Source: Candidatus Omnitrophota bacterium
GTDB lineage: Bacteria > Omnitrophota > Gorgyraeia > Gygaellales > Profunditerraquicolaceae
Length of the DNA stretch: 10,982 nucleotides
Direction of reading: 5' to 3'
Assembly: GCA_016938245.1 (NCBI GenBank)
Contig: JAFGUY010000095.1
Coordinates: 1-10,982 of the forward strand
Both the position numbers and the translations under genes were made by a program. The notes below the pieces were generated by a model. It had not been told where the DNA came from, did not search any database, and saw only the letters and a program-made list of their open reading frames with translations. This document shows, piece after piece, positions 1 through 7,412 of the stretch. The stretch's first letter is position 1. Each line of letters opens with the position of its first letter.

Positions 1-162
1 AACTACTATACTAACCTCGGGCTTTTAAGAGTTAAAAGAAGGGAAGCCAATAATCGGCTTTACAGCCCTAAAGAGGTCAGCTCCTGTTTAAAGAAGGTCT
101 CTAAGCTTAAAAGCCGCGGGTATTCGTTAAGGCTTATATGTGATTTATTAAGGAAAGGCTAA
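1..162 (+). CDS. MerR-type regulator, C-terminal part (5' end outside window)
   Basis: An open frame runs from the first base to TAA at 160-162, giving 53 visible residues that begin NYYTNLGLLRVKRREANNR and continue LYSPKEVSSC, then SRGYSLRLICDLL. The pattern tyrosine, L-G-L-L, Arg, N-N-R-L-Y-S followed by a G-Y-S-L-x-x-I helix is the second half of the winged-helix DNA-binding domain of the MerR superfamily. The protein stops just after this domain, with no effector-binding extension, so it is a small, DNA-binding-only member. The first recognition helix lies upstream of the window. It ends 4 bases before the AAA+ ATPase gene and overlaps its ribosome binding site, so it is probably the preceding gene of the same operon. 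The family call is by eye from the motif; the role (operon control) is inference. Confidence 0.72.
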   Translation, partial: NYYTNLGLLRVKRREANNRLYSPKEVSSCLKKVSKLKSRGYSLRLICDLLRKG

Positions 163-166
163 TAAT

Positions 167-991
167 ATGAGTTATTATTCCGCCCTAGGCATGAAAAAAG
201 AACCTTTCTCTAACAGCCCTGACCCTGAATTCTTCTTTGAGTCCAATGAGCATAAGGCTGTCCTTACCAGGCTCTTGATTGAGATACGCTTGCGCAGGGG
301 CTTAAGCGTTATCCTGGGTGATGTAGGCGTTGGCAAGACTACGCTCTCCCGTAAGCTTTTTCAAATGCTGAAAGAGCGCCCGGATATACTATTTTTTATG
401 GTATTAGACCCCACTGCCGAGAGCGAGGAGTTGTTTCTGGAGTCATTAGTACGCACTTTTAACCTCCCGGATGATATCGGAGATTCGCCGACCATACTTG
501 ATTATAAGGAGGTAATTAAGAAGTTTCTCTTTCAGAAGGGGGTGGAGGAGAACAAAACAATAGTTTTGGTAGTAGATGAAGCCCAAAAACTTAACTCGTC
601 GTCATTAGAGACTTTACGTGTCTTACTAAATTATGAGACCAATGATTTTAAACTCCTGCAGTTAGTTTTATTCGGGCAGTTGGAGCTCTTGCCCAGGATA
701 AAGGAGATTAAGAATTTCTATGACCGGATAGTTCTCAAGTATGTGATAAATCCATTAGACGAATTTGAGACAAGGGATTTAATTGACTTCCGTTTAAAGC
801 AATCCGGTTTTAGCCCTGAGATGAAACTCTTTACAGATGAAGCGGTTAGCGAGGTTTACAGGTATAGCCAGGGTTATCCGCGCAGGATTAATCTTATTTG
901 CCATAATTCCTTGAGGAATCTTTTGATGAGCAGCAAGACATTAATTGACGGTGCCATCATTAGAGAGGTAATAACCATGAGTGCTATATAG
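167..991 (+). CDS. ExeA/GspA-like AAA+ ATPase of a secretion/pilus locus
   Basis: The 274-residue protein opens with YYSALGMKKEPFSNSPDP, the typical N-terminus of the ExeA/GspA/MshM family. Walker A is GDVGVGKT at residues 51-58 and Walker B is IVLVVDEAQ at about 132-140 (D137, E138). A region around LVLFGQLEL fits sensor 1, and YPRRINLICH lies near the C-terminus where the family ends its AAA+ lid. In Aeromonas-type systems ExeA works with ExeB to assemble the secretin multimer through the peptidoglycan; that is family knowledge. Here the protein lacks the C-terminal peptidoglycan-binding domain and transmembrane helix of full ExeA, so it is the short, cytosolic form. The start ATG at 167 has an AAGGAAAGG ribosome binding site at 150-158. 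Its position just before GspC-like and secretin genes supports a role in secretin assembly. Confidence 0.86.
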   Translation: MSYYSALGMKKEPFSNSPDPEFFFESNEHKAVLTRLLIEIRLRRGLSVILGDVGVGKTTLSRKLFQMLKERPDILFFMVLDPTAESEELFLESLVRTFNLPDDIGDSPTILDYKEVIKKFLFQKGVEENKTIVLVVDEAQKLNSSSLETLRVLLNYETNDFKLLQLVLFGQLELLPRIKEIKNFYDRIVLKYVINPLDEFETRDLIDFRLKQSGFSPEMKLFTDEAVSEVYRYSQGYPRRINLICHNSLRNLLMSSKTLIDGAIIREVITMSAI

Positions 992-993
992 CT

Positions 994-1653
994 ATGGATA
1001 AACAAAGCTCTGATGAAAGACTGCTTAAGCTGATTGAAGGCCAATATGGCAGTGGTAACAGGGGAGGCCAGCAGGTTATACTCCCCCAGGGGCAGAAGCC
1101 TGCCGGAAAGAAGATCCAGAAAAAACTTAACCTTACGGAATTATTATCCAGGGCTAAGCTCTTAAAAGTCGATTTAGGGTATATTAATAAGGGGCTGGTT
1201 TTAGTGGCTATTTTTTTAACCTTAGTTTTTTTATTTGCCCTCTTTACTCCTCCCAGCTCATCCGGCTCAAGCGTTGGGGTTTTTAGCAGCACGGATACAT
1301 TGCAGATACAGAGATTAATCAATGCAGGCCAAGAGCAGGCGGGGATTCGCAAAAGCATCTCCTTTCAGGATATAAAAAGAAATATATTTCTGCCTTTTGG
1401 CAGCCCCCAGGGGGCTTTCAACTCGCAGGAAGGCGCAGATTTATCGGAAGAGTTGAAGGCTTTAAAATTAGTGGGTATTATCTGGTCGGCTAACCCTGAA
1501 GTGATGATTGAAAATGAAAAAGACTCAAGGACCTATATACTTAAAAAAGGCGATACCTTTAATGAGGTGTATAAGATAAAGAACATAACACGTAATTCAG
1601 TTACCCTGCAGCTTTCCACGCAGGATGGCCTAAAGGATTATGAATTAAGATGA
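994..1653 (+). CDS. GspC/PilP-like bitopic inner-membrane protein
   Basis: The product has 219 residues: a charged, Gly/Gln-rich cytoplasmic N-terminus, one membrane helix at about 67-85 (GLVLVAIFLTLVFLFALFT), a Ser-rich linker and a small C-terminal domain at about 153-219. That domain contains LVGIIWSANPEVMIE, then YILKKGDTF and a closing beta segment, which matches the homology-region fold of GspC and PilP (L-x-G-I-x-W-S, residues that bury an x-x-A/V-M/I-I-E strand, then L-x-x-G-D). A preceding R-N-I-F segment (129-132) also fits GspC. In type II systems this domain links the inner-membrane platform to the N0 domain of the secretin. The start lies 2 bases after the previous stop without a clear SD, so translation is probably coupled; the end overlaps the secretin start as ATGA. 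Gene identity as GspC rather than PilP cannot be decided here. Confidence 0.7.
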   Translation: MDKQSSDERLLKLIEGQYGSGNRGGQQVILPQGQKPAGKKIQKKLNLTELLSRAKLLKVDLGYINKGLVLVAIFLTLVFLFALFTPPSSSGSSVGVFSSTDTLQIQRLINAGQEQAGIRKSISFQDIKRNIFLPFGSPQGAFNSQEGADLSEELKALKLVGIIWSANPEVMIENEKDSRTYILKKGDTFNEVYKIKNITRNSVTLQLSTQDGLKDYELR

Positions 1654-3185
1654 GGCTCTTGATTTGTTTTTTTTTATATTCGGGTTTATTTTTATTGTAC
1701 CCCGGTTTAATTTTATCAGAGGATGAGGCTATGCAGGCAAGCGCGGTTGAAGAGGCATATCTGAATGAGGTTAACGATAGCAACCAACAATGCTCCGATA
1801 AGATATCCCTTGATCTAAAAGGGGTTGATATCAATGAGCTCTTTAAGATAATTTCCGCAAGAACCGGCATTACCATAGTCACTTCTCCCGAGGTAAAAGG
1901 GAGGGTTTCGGTTTTTATTGATAATTTAAGTTTTGACGATGCCCTGGATGTAATCGTAACCCTGCAGAATCTTGCTTATGAGAGAAAGGGTAATGTAGTA
2001 AAGGTAATGACTACGGTAGAATATGAAAAGGCTTACGGAAAGAAATTCGGGGAGAGGAGAGAGACCCGTACTATAAGGCTTACCTATGCTAAGCCTTCCA
2101 ACGTTGTTAATGTCATTACCTCTTTAAAATCTGACCTCGGTAAGATTGTTGCTGATGAAGCTACCGGGACTATTATTATAACCGATACCCCGCAATCCAT
2201 GAGCACTATTTTGGAAGCGATAAAGGAGTTAGACAGCCCTTTGGAAACCTTGGTGTTTGATATCAACTATGCGCGCTTCGGAGATATGAAGAATTACCTG
2301 AATGAATTAATAACCCCCGGAGTGGGGCAGATCATTTCGGATGATAGAAGCGGTAAGGTGGTGATCTATGATTTTCCTCAGAGGCTGGTGCGCATAAAAA
2401 AGCTTTTGCAGGAATTGGATGAACAATCCCGGCAGGTGCTTATTACCGGAGAGATCATTGAGGTAGAGATTGACGATAAATTTCAAAGCGGCATTGAGTG
2501 GGAGAAAATATTTAAGTCCGTCCATATGGATAACCTGGATTTGGTGACGAAATTTCCGGTTACCCCTGCTTTATCAAATTACGGCAAGATTAGCGTGGGG
2601 ACATTAACGCAGGATCACTATAATATAATTATTAATATGATCAGCGAATACGGCAAGACAAAGATACTTAACCGCCCCAGGATTGTGGCGGTTAACAGGG
2701 AAGAGGCAAAGATCCTTGTGGGTACCCGCGAGGCATATGTTACTTCCACCCAGAGCCAGGGTGAAACTTCCGTAATTACCGCGGAGAGCATTAGCTTTAT
2801 CGATGTCGGGCTTAAGCTCGTAGTTGTCCCTACAATCGGTTCCGACGGTTTTATTACTATGAAAATAAAACCCGAAACCAGTTCGGTAAAGGAATACCTG
2901 GATACTGAAGCAGGCAGCCGTGTACCGATAGTAAAGACTGCTGAATCAGAGACAGTGGTTAAGGTGAAAGACGGCAGTATGCTGGTTATCGCCGGATTGA
3001 TGATAGATAATGATTCAAAAGAAACTAAGGGCCTTCCCAGTTTATCGAAGATGCCTATTTTAGGGCATTTCTTTTCTGCCAAGACCAAAGAAAAGACAAA
3101 ATCAGAGCTAGTTATTTTTATAACCCCGACAATCATAAGCGGTATTAGTAATACCGGACGCGAGGAGAGAGATGCGATCAAATGA
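1650..3185 (+). CDS. Secretin, GspD/PilQ family (first of two)
   Basis: This 511-residue protein forms an outer-membrane multimeric gate. It starts with a signal peptide (MRLLICFFLYSGLFLLYPGL, cleavage probably near LILS-E). An N0/STN-like domain begins at about residue 52 (ISLDLKGVDINELFKIIS), two secretin N-domain repeats follow at roughly 130-190 and 200-262, and the secretin core occupies about 265-500. The core shows the usual hallmarks: KILNRPRIVAVN, IDVGLKLVVVPTI, VPIVKTAESETVVKVKDG and the final beta segment ELVIFITPTII. It is shorter than classical GspD (usually above 600 residues) because it has fewer N domains and no long S-domain. ATG at 1650 overlaps the previous stop by the ATGA motif. 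The 3' end overlaps the next secretin gene by 14 bases. Confidence 0.93.
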   Translation: MRLLICFFLYSGLFLLYPGLILSEDEAMQASAVEEAYLNEVNDSNQQCSDKISLDLKGVDINELFKIISARTGITIVTSPEVKGRVSVFIDNLSFDDALDVIVTLQNLAYERKGNVVKVMTTVEYEKAYGKKFGERRETRTIRLTYAKPSNVVNVITSLKSDLGKIVADEATGTIIITDTPQSMSTILEAIKELDSPLETLVFDINYARFGDMKNYLNELITPGVGQIISDDRSGKVVIYDFPQRLVRIKKLLQELDEQSRQVLITGEIIEVEIDDKFQSGIEWEKIFKSVHMDNLDLVTKFPVTPALSNYGKISVGTLTQDHYNIIINMISEYGKTKILNRPRIVAVNREEAKILVGTREAYVTSTQSQGETSVITAESISFIDVGLKLVVVPTIGSDGFITMKIKPETSSVKEYLDTEAGSRVPIVKTAESETVVKVKDGSMLVIAGLMIDNDSKETKGLPSLSKMPILGHFFSAKTKEKTKSELVIFITPTIISGISNTGREERDAIK

Positions 3186-5244
3186 TTTATTTTTAAATAG
3201 GGACAGCGACCATTTTCCCGGGATTAAAATCATGCTGAGAAAATGGTCGCTGTCCCTATTAATTCTGGTAATGCTTTTAGTTATTCCCCTAAATTTTTGT
3301 GTTTCCATGGATGGGGACAGCTTTAGAGAGAATGACTCCGATAAAATATCCCTGGATCTTAAGAATGTGGATATTGTAGAGCTTTTACGTATACTCTCGC
3401 TTAAAACAGGCAAGACAATTGTTCCGAGTAAAGATGTTACCGGGCGTATTACGGTATATTTGAATAATGTCGCCTTTAACGATGTATTGGATATTGTCCT
3501 TCTTACCCAGAGCCTCGCCTTGAACAGAAAAGATAATATCTATTACGTTATGAGCGAGGCGGAGTTTAAAAAGATGTTCGGCCGGGATTATGTTGATAAC
3601 AGGAAGATCGAAACAATAAGGCTCTCCTATGCCAAGCCTTCGGTAGTCTTTAATGCGCTTGGGCAGTTAAAATCAGATGTCGGTAAGCTGGTAGTAGATG
3701 AGTCAAGCGGCACTATTATTCTTATCGATATCCCTGAAAAGCTTCTGCTGATAAAGAATATGATAAAGGAGATGGATCAGCCTTTAATAACTAGAGTCTA
3801 TGATTTGAATTACGTTAAGGCTGCGGATGCCAAGACTCAGATAGCTGCTGCTATTACGCAGGGTACGGGTGAAGTCATAATTGATGAAAGAAGCAGCAAG
3901 GCTATCGTGTCAGATCTGCCTAAGAAAATGGAAAAGATCGGGATGCTTGTGCGCGAAATAGACGAAGAATCGCGACAGGTCTATATAGAGGCTGATATTG
4001 TAGAGCTTAGTTTAAGCGATAAATTCGAGCGCGGTATCGACTGGGAAAAGGTTTACACCTCCGCGGCTATGGATGGATTAACCTTTGCCGGTTATTTCCC
4101 TGCTACGCTGGCGCAGTTTCAGAAAATTTCCGTGGGCACCCTGGCTACTGACCACTACAAGGCAATATTAAATTTTCTCAATACCTACGGCAAGACAAAT
4201 ATAATTTCCCAGCCCAGGATAGCGGTAGTTAATAATGAAGAGTCCAATATTATGATTGGTGTGCGCGAGGCCTATATAACCCAGACGCAGAGCCAGGCTA
4301 CCTCTACTACGGTTACCTCAGAGACAGTGGAGTTCATTGATGTAGGTGTTAAGCTTAAGGTTGCCCCCAGGATAGGCTCAGATGGATTTATCACGATGAA
4401 ACTTAAGCCGGAGGTAAGCTCGGTGAAGGAAACTATAGAGACTGCCTTGGGTAGCCGTATTCCGATAGTGCAGACATCTGAATCAGAGACAACGGTAAAG
4501 GTTAAAGACGGGACGATGATTATGATTGCCGGGATGACCAAGATTGAGAATACCGATGCGATTAAGGGTTGGCCCGTGCTTTCTAAGATTCCTTTCCTTG
4601 ATATATTCTTTGGCAACCGCGCCAGCGAGAGTAAAAGAACTGAGGTTATTATCTTCTTAACCCCAAGGATAATGCGTAGCGACGAAGGCCTAAGGGGTTC
4701 GGAGATTACCAGAATACTGCCTAAAGAATACCTTCCGGATAACCTGCAGAATAAAGTGGACAGGGACCAGAAGATAGATAGTATTTTGATTGATGTTGAT
4801 GAGAATCCGCAGAGAGCCTATGCAGAGATAGAGGCAAAGAAGGCTAAGGCTGAAGAGGCTACTCCTTTTACCATGCCTGCACAGACAGCCCGTGATTATT
4901 ATATTAAGGGCCTGCATGCGCAGGCCTCTCTGGATAATAAAGAGGCAATCCGTTATTTTAACAAGGCAATCGAACTTGATAAGAAATATGCCGCCGCCTA
5001 TAACAGTTTAGGTATCTCATATGAGAAGGAGTTTATGCCCGAGAAAGCAGAGCAGATGTACCTTCGTTCTGTTTCGGTGGATCCTTCTTTTGCCCCCGCA
5101 TATTCCAATCTGGCATTGTTTAATGAAGAGCGGCTTGATTATGCAAAGGCATTGGCATACTGGAGAAAACGCGTTCTCTACGGAGACCCGAATGACGATT
5201 GGACTAAACAGGCCCTTCAGCGCACTAAAGAACTTAGCCGCTAA
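3172..5244 (+). CDS. Second secretin (GspD/PilQ family) with C-terminal TPR domain
   Basis: The 690-residue product aligns almost without gaps to the preceding secretin (roughly half the positions identical by eye, e.g. DKISLDLK at both N0 starts), so the two are tandem paralogues. The secretin core ends near residue 503 (VIIFLTPRIMRS). A charged Ala/Lys/Glu linker follows, then about 120 residues with TPR signatures (YYIKGLHAQASLDNKEAIRY, YNSLGISYEKEFMPEKAEQM, YSNLALFNEERLDYAKALAY). TPRs in secretin systems are normally on pilotin or PilF-like partners; here they are fused. The start at 3172 has GAGGAG 4 bases upstream. The first 30 codons are largely a palindromic repeat (3196-3260), whose right arm encodes KWSLSLL at the beginning of the hydrophobic signal segment. 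An alternative ATG at 3232 (residue 21) gives a more conventional signal peptide but lacks a good SD. Confidence 0.92.
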   Translation: MRSNDLFLNRDSDHFPGIKIMLRKWSLSLLILVMLLVIPLNFCVSMDGDSFRENDSDKISLDLKNVDIVELLRILSLKTGKTIVPSKDVTGRITVYLNNVAFNDVLDIVLLTQSLALNRKDNIYYVMSEAEFKKMFGRDYVDNRKIETIRLSYAKPSVVFNALGQLKSDVGKLVVDESSGTIILIDIPEKLLLIKNMIKEMDQPLITRVYDLNYVKAADAKTQIAAAITQGTGEVIIDERSSKAIVSDLPKKMEKIGMLVREIDEESRQVYIEADIVELSLSDKFERGIDWEKVYTSAAMDGLTFAGYFPATLAQFQKISVGTLATDHYKAILNFLNTYGKTNIISQPRIAVVNNEESNIMIGVREAYITQTQSQATSTTVTSETVEFIDVGVKLKVAPRIGSDGFITMKLKPEVSSVKETIETALGSRIPIVQTSESETTVKVKDGTMIMIAGMTKIENTDAIKGWPVLSKIPFLDIFFGNRASESKRTEVIIFLTPRIMRSDEGLRGSEITRILPKEYLPDNLQNKVDRDQKIDSILIDVDENPQRAYAEIEAKKAKAEEATPFTMPAQTARDYYIKGLHAQASLDNKEAIRYFNKAIELDKKYAAAYNSLGISYEKEFMPEKAEQMYLRSVSVDPSFAPAYSNLALFNEERLDYAKALAYWRKRVLYGDPNDDWTKQALQRTKELSR
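3196..3260. repeat. Palindromic element, full copy 1 (inside secretin 2)
   Basis: Two perfect 21-base inverted arms, 3196-3216 and 3240-3260, surround a 23-base loop. The arm core is AGGGACAGCGACCATTTT. The same arms recur at 7437-7490, and the left arm alone at 7283-7303. The element lies wholly inside the open frame of the second secretin and is read without a stop: the left arm gives NRDSDHF and the right arm KWSLSLL. Small palindromes of this kind resemble REP-type repeats mobilised by RAYT/IS200-like transposases, or the in-frame palindromic elements of Rickettsia; no transposase is present in the window, so the mechanism is inference. Confidence 0.93.
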
Positions 5245-6598
5245 GCTGGGCTCAAAGAAAAATATTTTAGAAGAAAAACTATTACTCCTCTCTTTTTCCT
5301 TTCTGATAGCACTGACTTTTCTTATTGGAATTGTTGGAATTTCCAAGATGCACGGGTTAAATCGTAAGATTGAAGATTTGGGCAAGCATAACCTTAGGCT
5401 TGAAACAGCTGTGCTTGAGATGCGGATAAAAAACGCCAACTTTGCCATGGGGGTGCGTAACTACGTTTTTTGGCGGGCATCGCTCTACTTAGGGGCTGTT
5501 GCTATGGCTAGGAACGCAGAGAGCATCTTTGAGTTTGCAGATGATTTCAAGAGCCAGCTTAAGGTTTATCGCCAGAGTTCATACCTGGATCAGCAGAAAA
5601 ACTGGGCAGATGAAGTCTCCCTGGCTTTTGACGGCCTGGTTTTGCAAGGTAGAAGGATTATTGATACGCTTAATTCCCAGGAACCGGGTAAGATCAGTGA
5701 TTCCGTAAACAGCCAGCTGATGAATTTTGAGAATAATGTCTATAGGATTGATGAATTCCTAGACAGGTCTATGGGTAAATCTAACCTTGCAGAGATACAG
5801 CGCCAGATGACCCTGGCGCGGGAGGATAAGGAACAGGCGGTTATTTTCTTAAGGTTCACTTTAATTGCCGCAATATTAATGGGCCTGATAATTGCTTTTT
5901 CGGTTTACCAAAGAATGGCCAGGGAACGTGCCTACCGCCAGCAGATTTTTGACCGGATGGTTAATTTAGAAGAGAATGAGCGAAAAAAGCTTTCAACTGC
6001 AGTGCATGATGAAATGGGCCAGGATTTAAGCGCGCTGAAAATTTACCTTGGGGTTATCTTCCAGCAGGTTGATAATATCAAAGATGATTTAAAAATAAAA
6101 TTAGAAGAATGCCGCTCAATTGCCTCGGGGCTTATTGAGAAGAGCCATAATATTTCTTTTCTTCTTCGCCCTCCTGAATTGGATGAGGTAGGGCTCATGG
6201 ATAGCCTAGAGTCTTTGCTTATCGAGGCTAAGCACCTTACGGGGATAGACTATTCTTTTCAAAAGCCTGATGAGAAATTTGAATTTCCTCCCGAGAGAAG
6301 CCTGCTTTTATACCGGATCAGCCAGGAGCTGCTTACTAATATGGCAAAGCATGCCCAGGCAAAAAATGTTGTGCTGCGCGTAAATAAGGTGGGGGAGAAT
6401 ATCGAATTATTTTACTATGATGACGGAAAAGGTTTTGATAGTGCAGGCGTGAATAAAAAGTTATCAAGGCGCAGGGAAGATAAATTTGGATTAGGGCTTT
6501 TAGGTTTAAGGGAGAGGGTTGAGCTTTTGGGCGGAAAGATAAATATTGATTCAGCAATGGGCAAGGGGACGACCATTATCGTAAGTTTGCCTCTTTAA
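5192..6598 (+). CDS. Membrane sensor histidine kinase, HisKA_3 (NarX/DegS) type
   Basis: From ATG 5192 the protein has 468 residues. A membrane helix lies at about 30-50 and a second at about 222-240, enclosing about 170 residues of mostly helical periplasmic sensor domain that I do not recognise. The cytoplasmic part carries the HisKA_3 phosphoacceptor motif ERKKLSTAVHDEMGQDLSAL with His272, then an HATPase domain with N box (ELLTNMAKHAQA), G1 (DDGKGFD) and G2 (GLGLLGLRERVELLGG). It should autophosphorylate and pass phosphate to the NarL-type regulator encoded 3 bases downstream. I chose ATG 5192 because CGGAGA lies 5 bases before it. The open frame extends to 5021, but that part is only an out-of-frame reading of the secretin TPR region. 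The chosen start overlaps the secretin gene by 53 bases, so expression is probably coupled to it. Confidence 0.92.
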   Translation: MTIGLNRPFSALKNLAAKLGSKKNILEEKLLLLSFSFLIALTFLIGIVGISKMHGLNRKIEDLGKHNLRLETAVLEMRIKNANFAMGVRNYVFWRASLYLGAVAMARNAESIFEFADDFKSQLKVYRQSSYLDQQKNWADEVSLAFDGLVLQGRRIIDTLNSQEPGKISDSVNSQLMNFENNVYRIDEFLDRSMGKSNLAEIQRQMTLAREDKEQAVIFLRFTLIAAILMGLIIAFSVYQRMARERAYRQQIFDRMVNLEENERKKLSTAVHDEMGQDLSALKIYLGVIFQQVDNIKDDLKIKLEECRSIASGLIEKSHNISFLLRPPELDEVGLMDSLESLLIEAKHLTGIDYSFQKPDEKFEFPPERSLLLYRISQELLTNMAKHAQAKNVVLRVNKVGENIELFYYDDGKGFDSAGVNKKLSRRREDKFGLGLLGLRERVELLGGKINIDSAMGKGTTIIVSLPL

Positions 6599-6601
6599 AA
6601 T

Positions 6602-7243
6602 ATGCCTATAAAAATAGCCATAGTTGATGATCACGACATAATCCGGTTAGGGGTAAAAAGCGTTTTAGAAAAACTTTCGGATTATGAAATTTGCGCTGAG
6701 GCCGGCAGCGCAGAAGAGGCCTTAAGTATTGCCAGGGAGATATCACCGGATATTATGCTTTTGGATATATCAATGCCAAAGCTTAGCGGGTTGGATGTAA
6801 TCTCCAGGATAAAGCGCGCAAGCCCGAAAACAAAAATTATTATTATTTCGGTACATAAATTAGGCGCCTATGTTTTAAAGGCGCTTAGGCAGGGTGTAAG
6901 CGGTTATTTGAATAAGGATAATGTCGCTGAAGAGCTGGTGACTGCGCTCTCTTGTGTTGCCAAGGGTAAGGTTTATCTTGGCCAGGAGATATCCCAGTAT
7001 CTGGCGGAAACAGTAAAGGACCCTGATAAGAAACCATTTGCCCAGAGCCTTCTTAATGAAAGAGAGACTGACATATTAAGGCTGGTGGCAGAGGGCAAGA
7101 CTGCCAAGGAGATAGCCGAGGTTACCTTTTTAAGCCATAGGACAGTTGAGAATTATAAGAATAGCATTATGAAAAAGCTTAACTTACACCGGACAAGCGA
7201 CCTGATTAAGTACTCTTTAGAGAATAAAATACTCGATGTTTAA
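6602..7243 (+). CDS. NarL/FixJ-family response regulator
   Basis: The 213-residue protein has a receiver domain (1-~120) with acidic pair D9/D10, phosphoacceptor D55 (LLDISMP), S83 in IIIISVH and the conserved K105 in GYLNKDN. The LuxR-type helix-turn-helix is at about 148-205 (LNERETDILRLVAEGKTAKE, FLSHRTVENYKNSIMKKL). It is the expected partner of the HisKA_3 kinase just upstream; the ATG is 3 bases after the kinase stop and has no SD of its own, which points to coupled translation. Targets cannot be read from the sequence, but the secretin operon itself and the large exported protein gene at 7413 are the nearest candidates. Confidence 0.95.
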   Translation: MPIKIAIVDDHDIIRLGVKSVLEKLSDYEICAEAGSAEEALSIAREISPDIMLLDISMPKLSGLDVISRIKRASPKTKIIIISVHKLGAYVLKALRQGVSGYLNKDNVAEELVTALSCVAKGKVYLGQEISQYLAETVKDPDKKPFAQSLLNERETDILRLVAEGKTAKEIAEVTFLSHRTVENYKNSIMKKLNLHRTSDLIKYSLENKILDV

Positions 7244-7250
7244 GATTAGA

Positions 7251-7274
7251 AATGTCCAATGTAGAATGTCCAAT
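7251..7274. repeat. Short direct repeat AATGTCCAAT x2
   Basis: The decamer AATGTCCAAT occurs at 7251-7260 and 7265-7274, 14 bases apart, in the gap after the response regulator gene. It could be a tandem regulator site or the relic of an unrelated repeat; nothing more can be said from one locus. Confidence 0.5.
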
Positions 7275-7282
7275 CTATCTAA

Positions 7283-7303
7283 AATAGGGACAGCGACCAT
7301 TTT
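7283..7303 (+). repeat. Palindromic element, solo left arm
   Basis: A 21-base exact copy of the left arm of the elements at 3196 and 7437 (core AGGGACAGCGACCATTTT) stands alone in the intergenic region, without a right arm nearby; the next matching right arm is 7467-7490, beyond the second full copy's left arm. It is either a decayed element or half of a larger composite pair with the copy at 7437-7490. Confidence 0.9.
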
Positions 7304-7339
7304 TCATAAGAGTAGTATTTGCAACAAAATAGAGTAGTT

Positions 7340-7369
7340 TTACGATTGTTATTTTAGAGTAAATATAAT
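7340..7369 (+). promoter_or_regulatory. Candidate sigma70-type promoter for the exported protein gene
   Basis: A perfect TATAAT lies at 7364-7369 in AT-rich DNA, 44 bases before the start codon at 7413. The best -35 candidate, TTACGA at 7340-7345 with an 18-base spacer, matches only three of six consensus positions, so activation by a regulator (possibly the response regulator just upstream) would be plausible. The response regulator gene ends at 7243, so this gene likely has its own transcript. Confidence 0.45.
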
Positions 7370-7412
7370 ATACTTTGGTGTAAGTTAAAGATAAATAAAA
7401 AAGAAGGTGGCC

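Noticed and set aside
2618..3181. 187-codon open frame on the minus strand opposite secretin 1
   Set aside because: It is the exact shadow of the secretin core; its low-complexity hydrophobic translation has no SD and no recognisable motif.
5021..5191. Longer N-terminus for the histidine kinase
   Set aside because: This portion is an out-of-frame reading of the secretin TPR coding region, and ATG 5192 has a well-placed CGGAGA.
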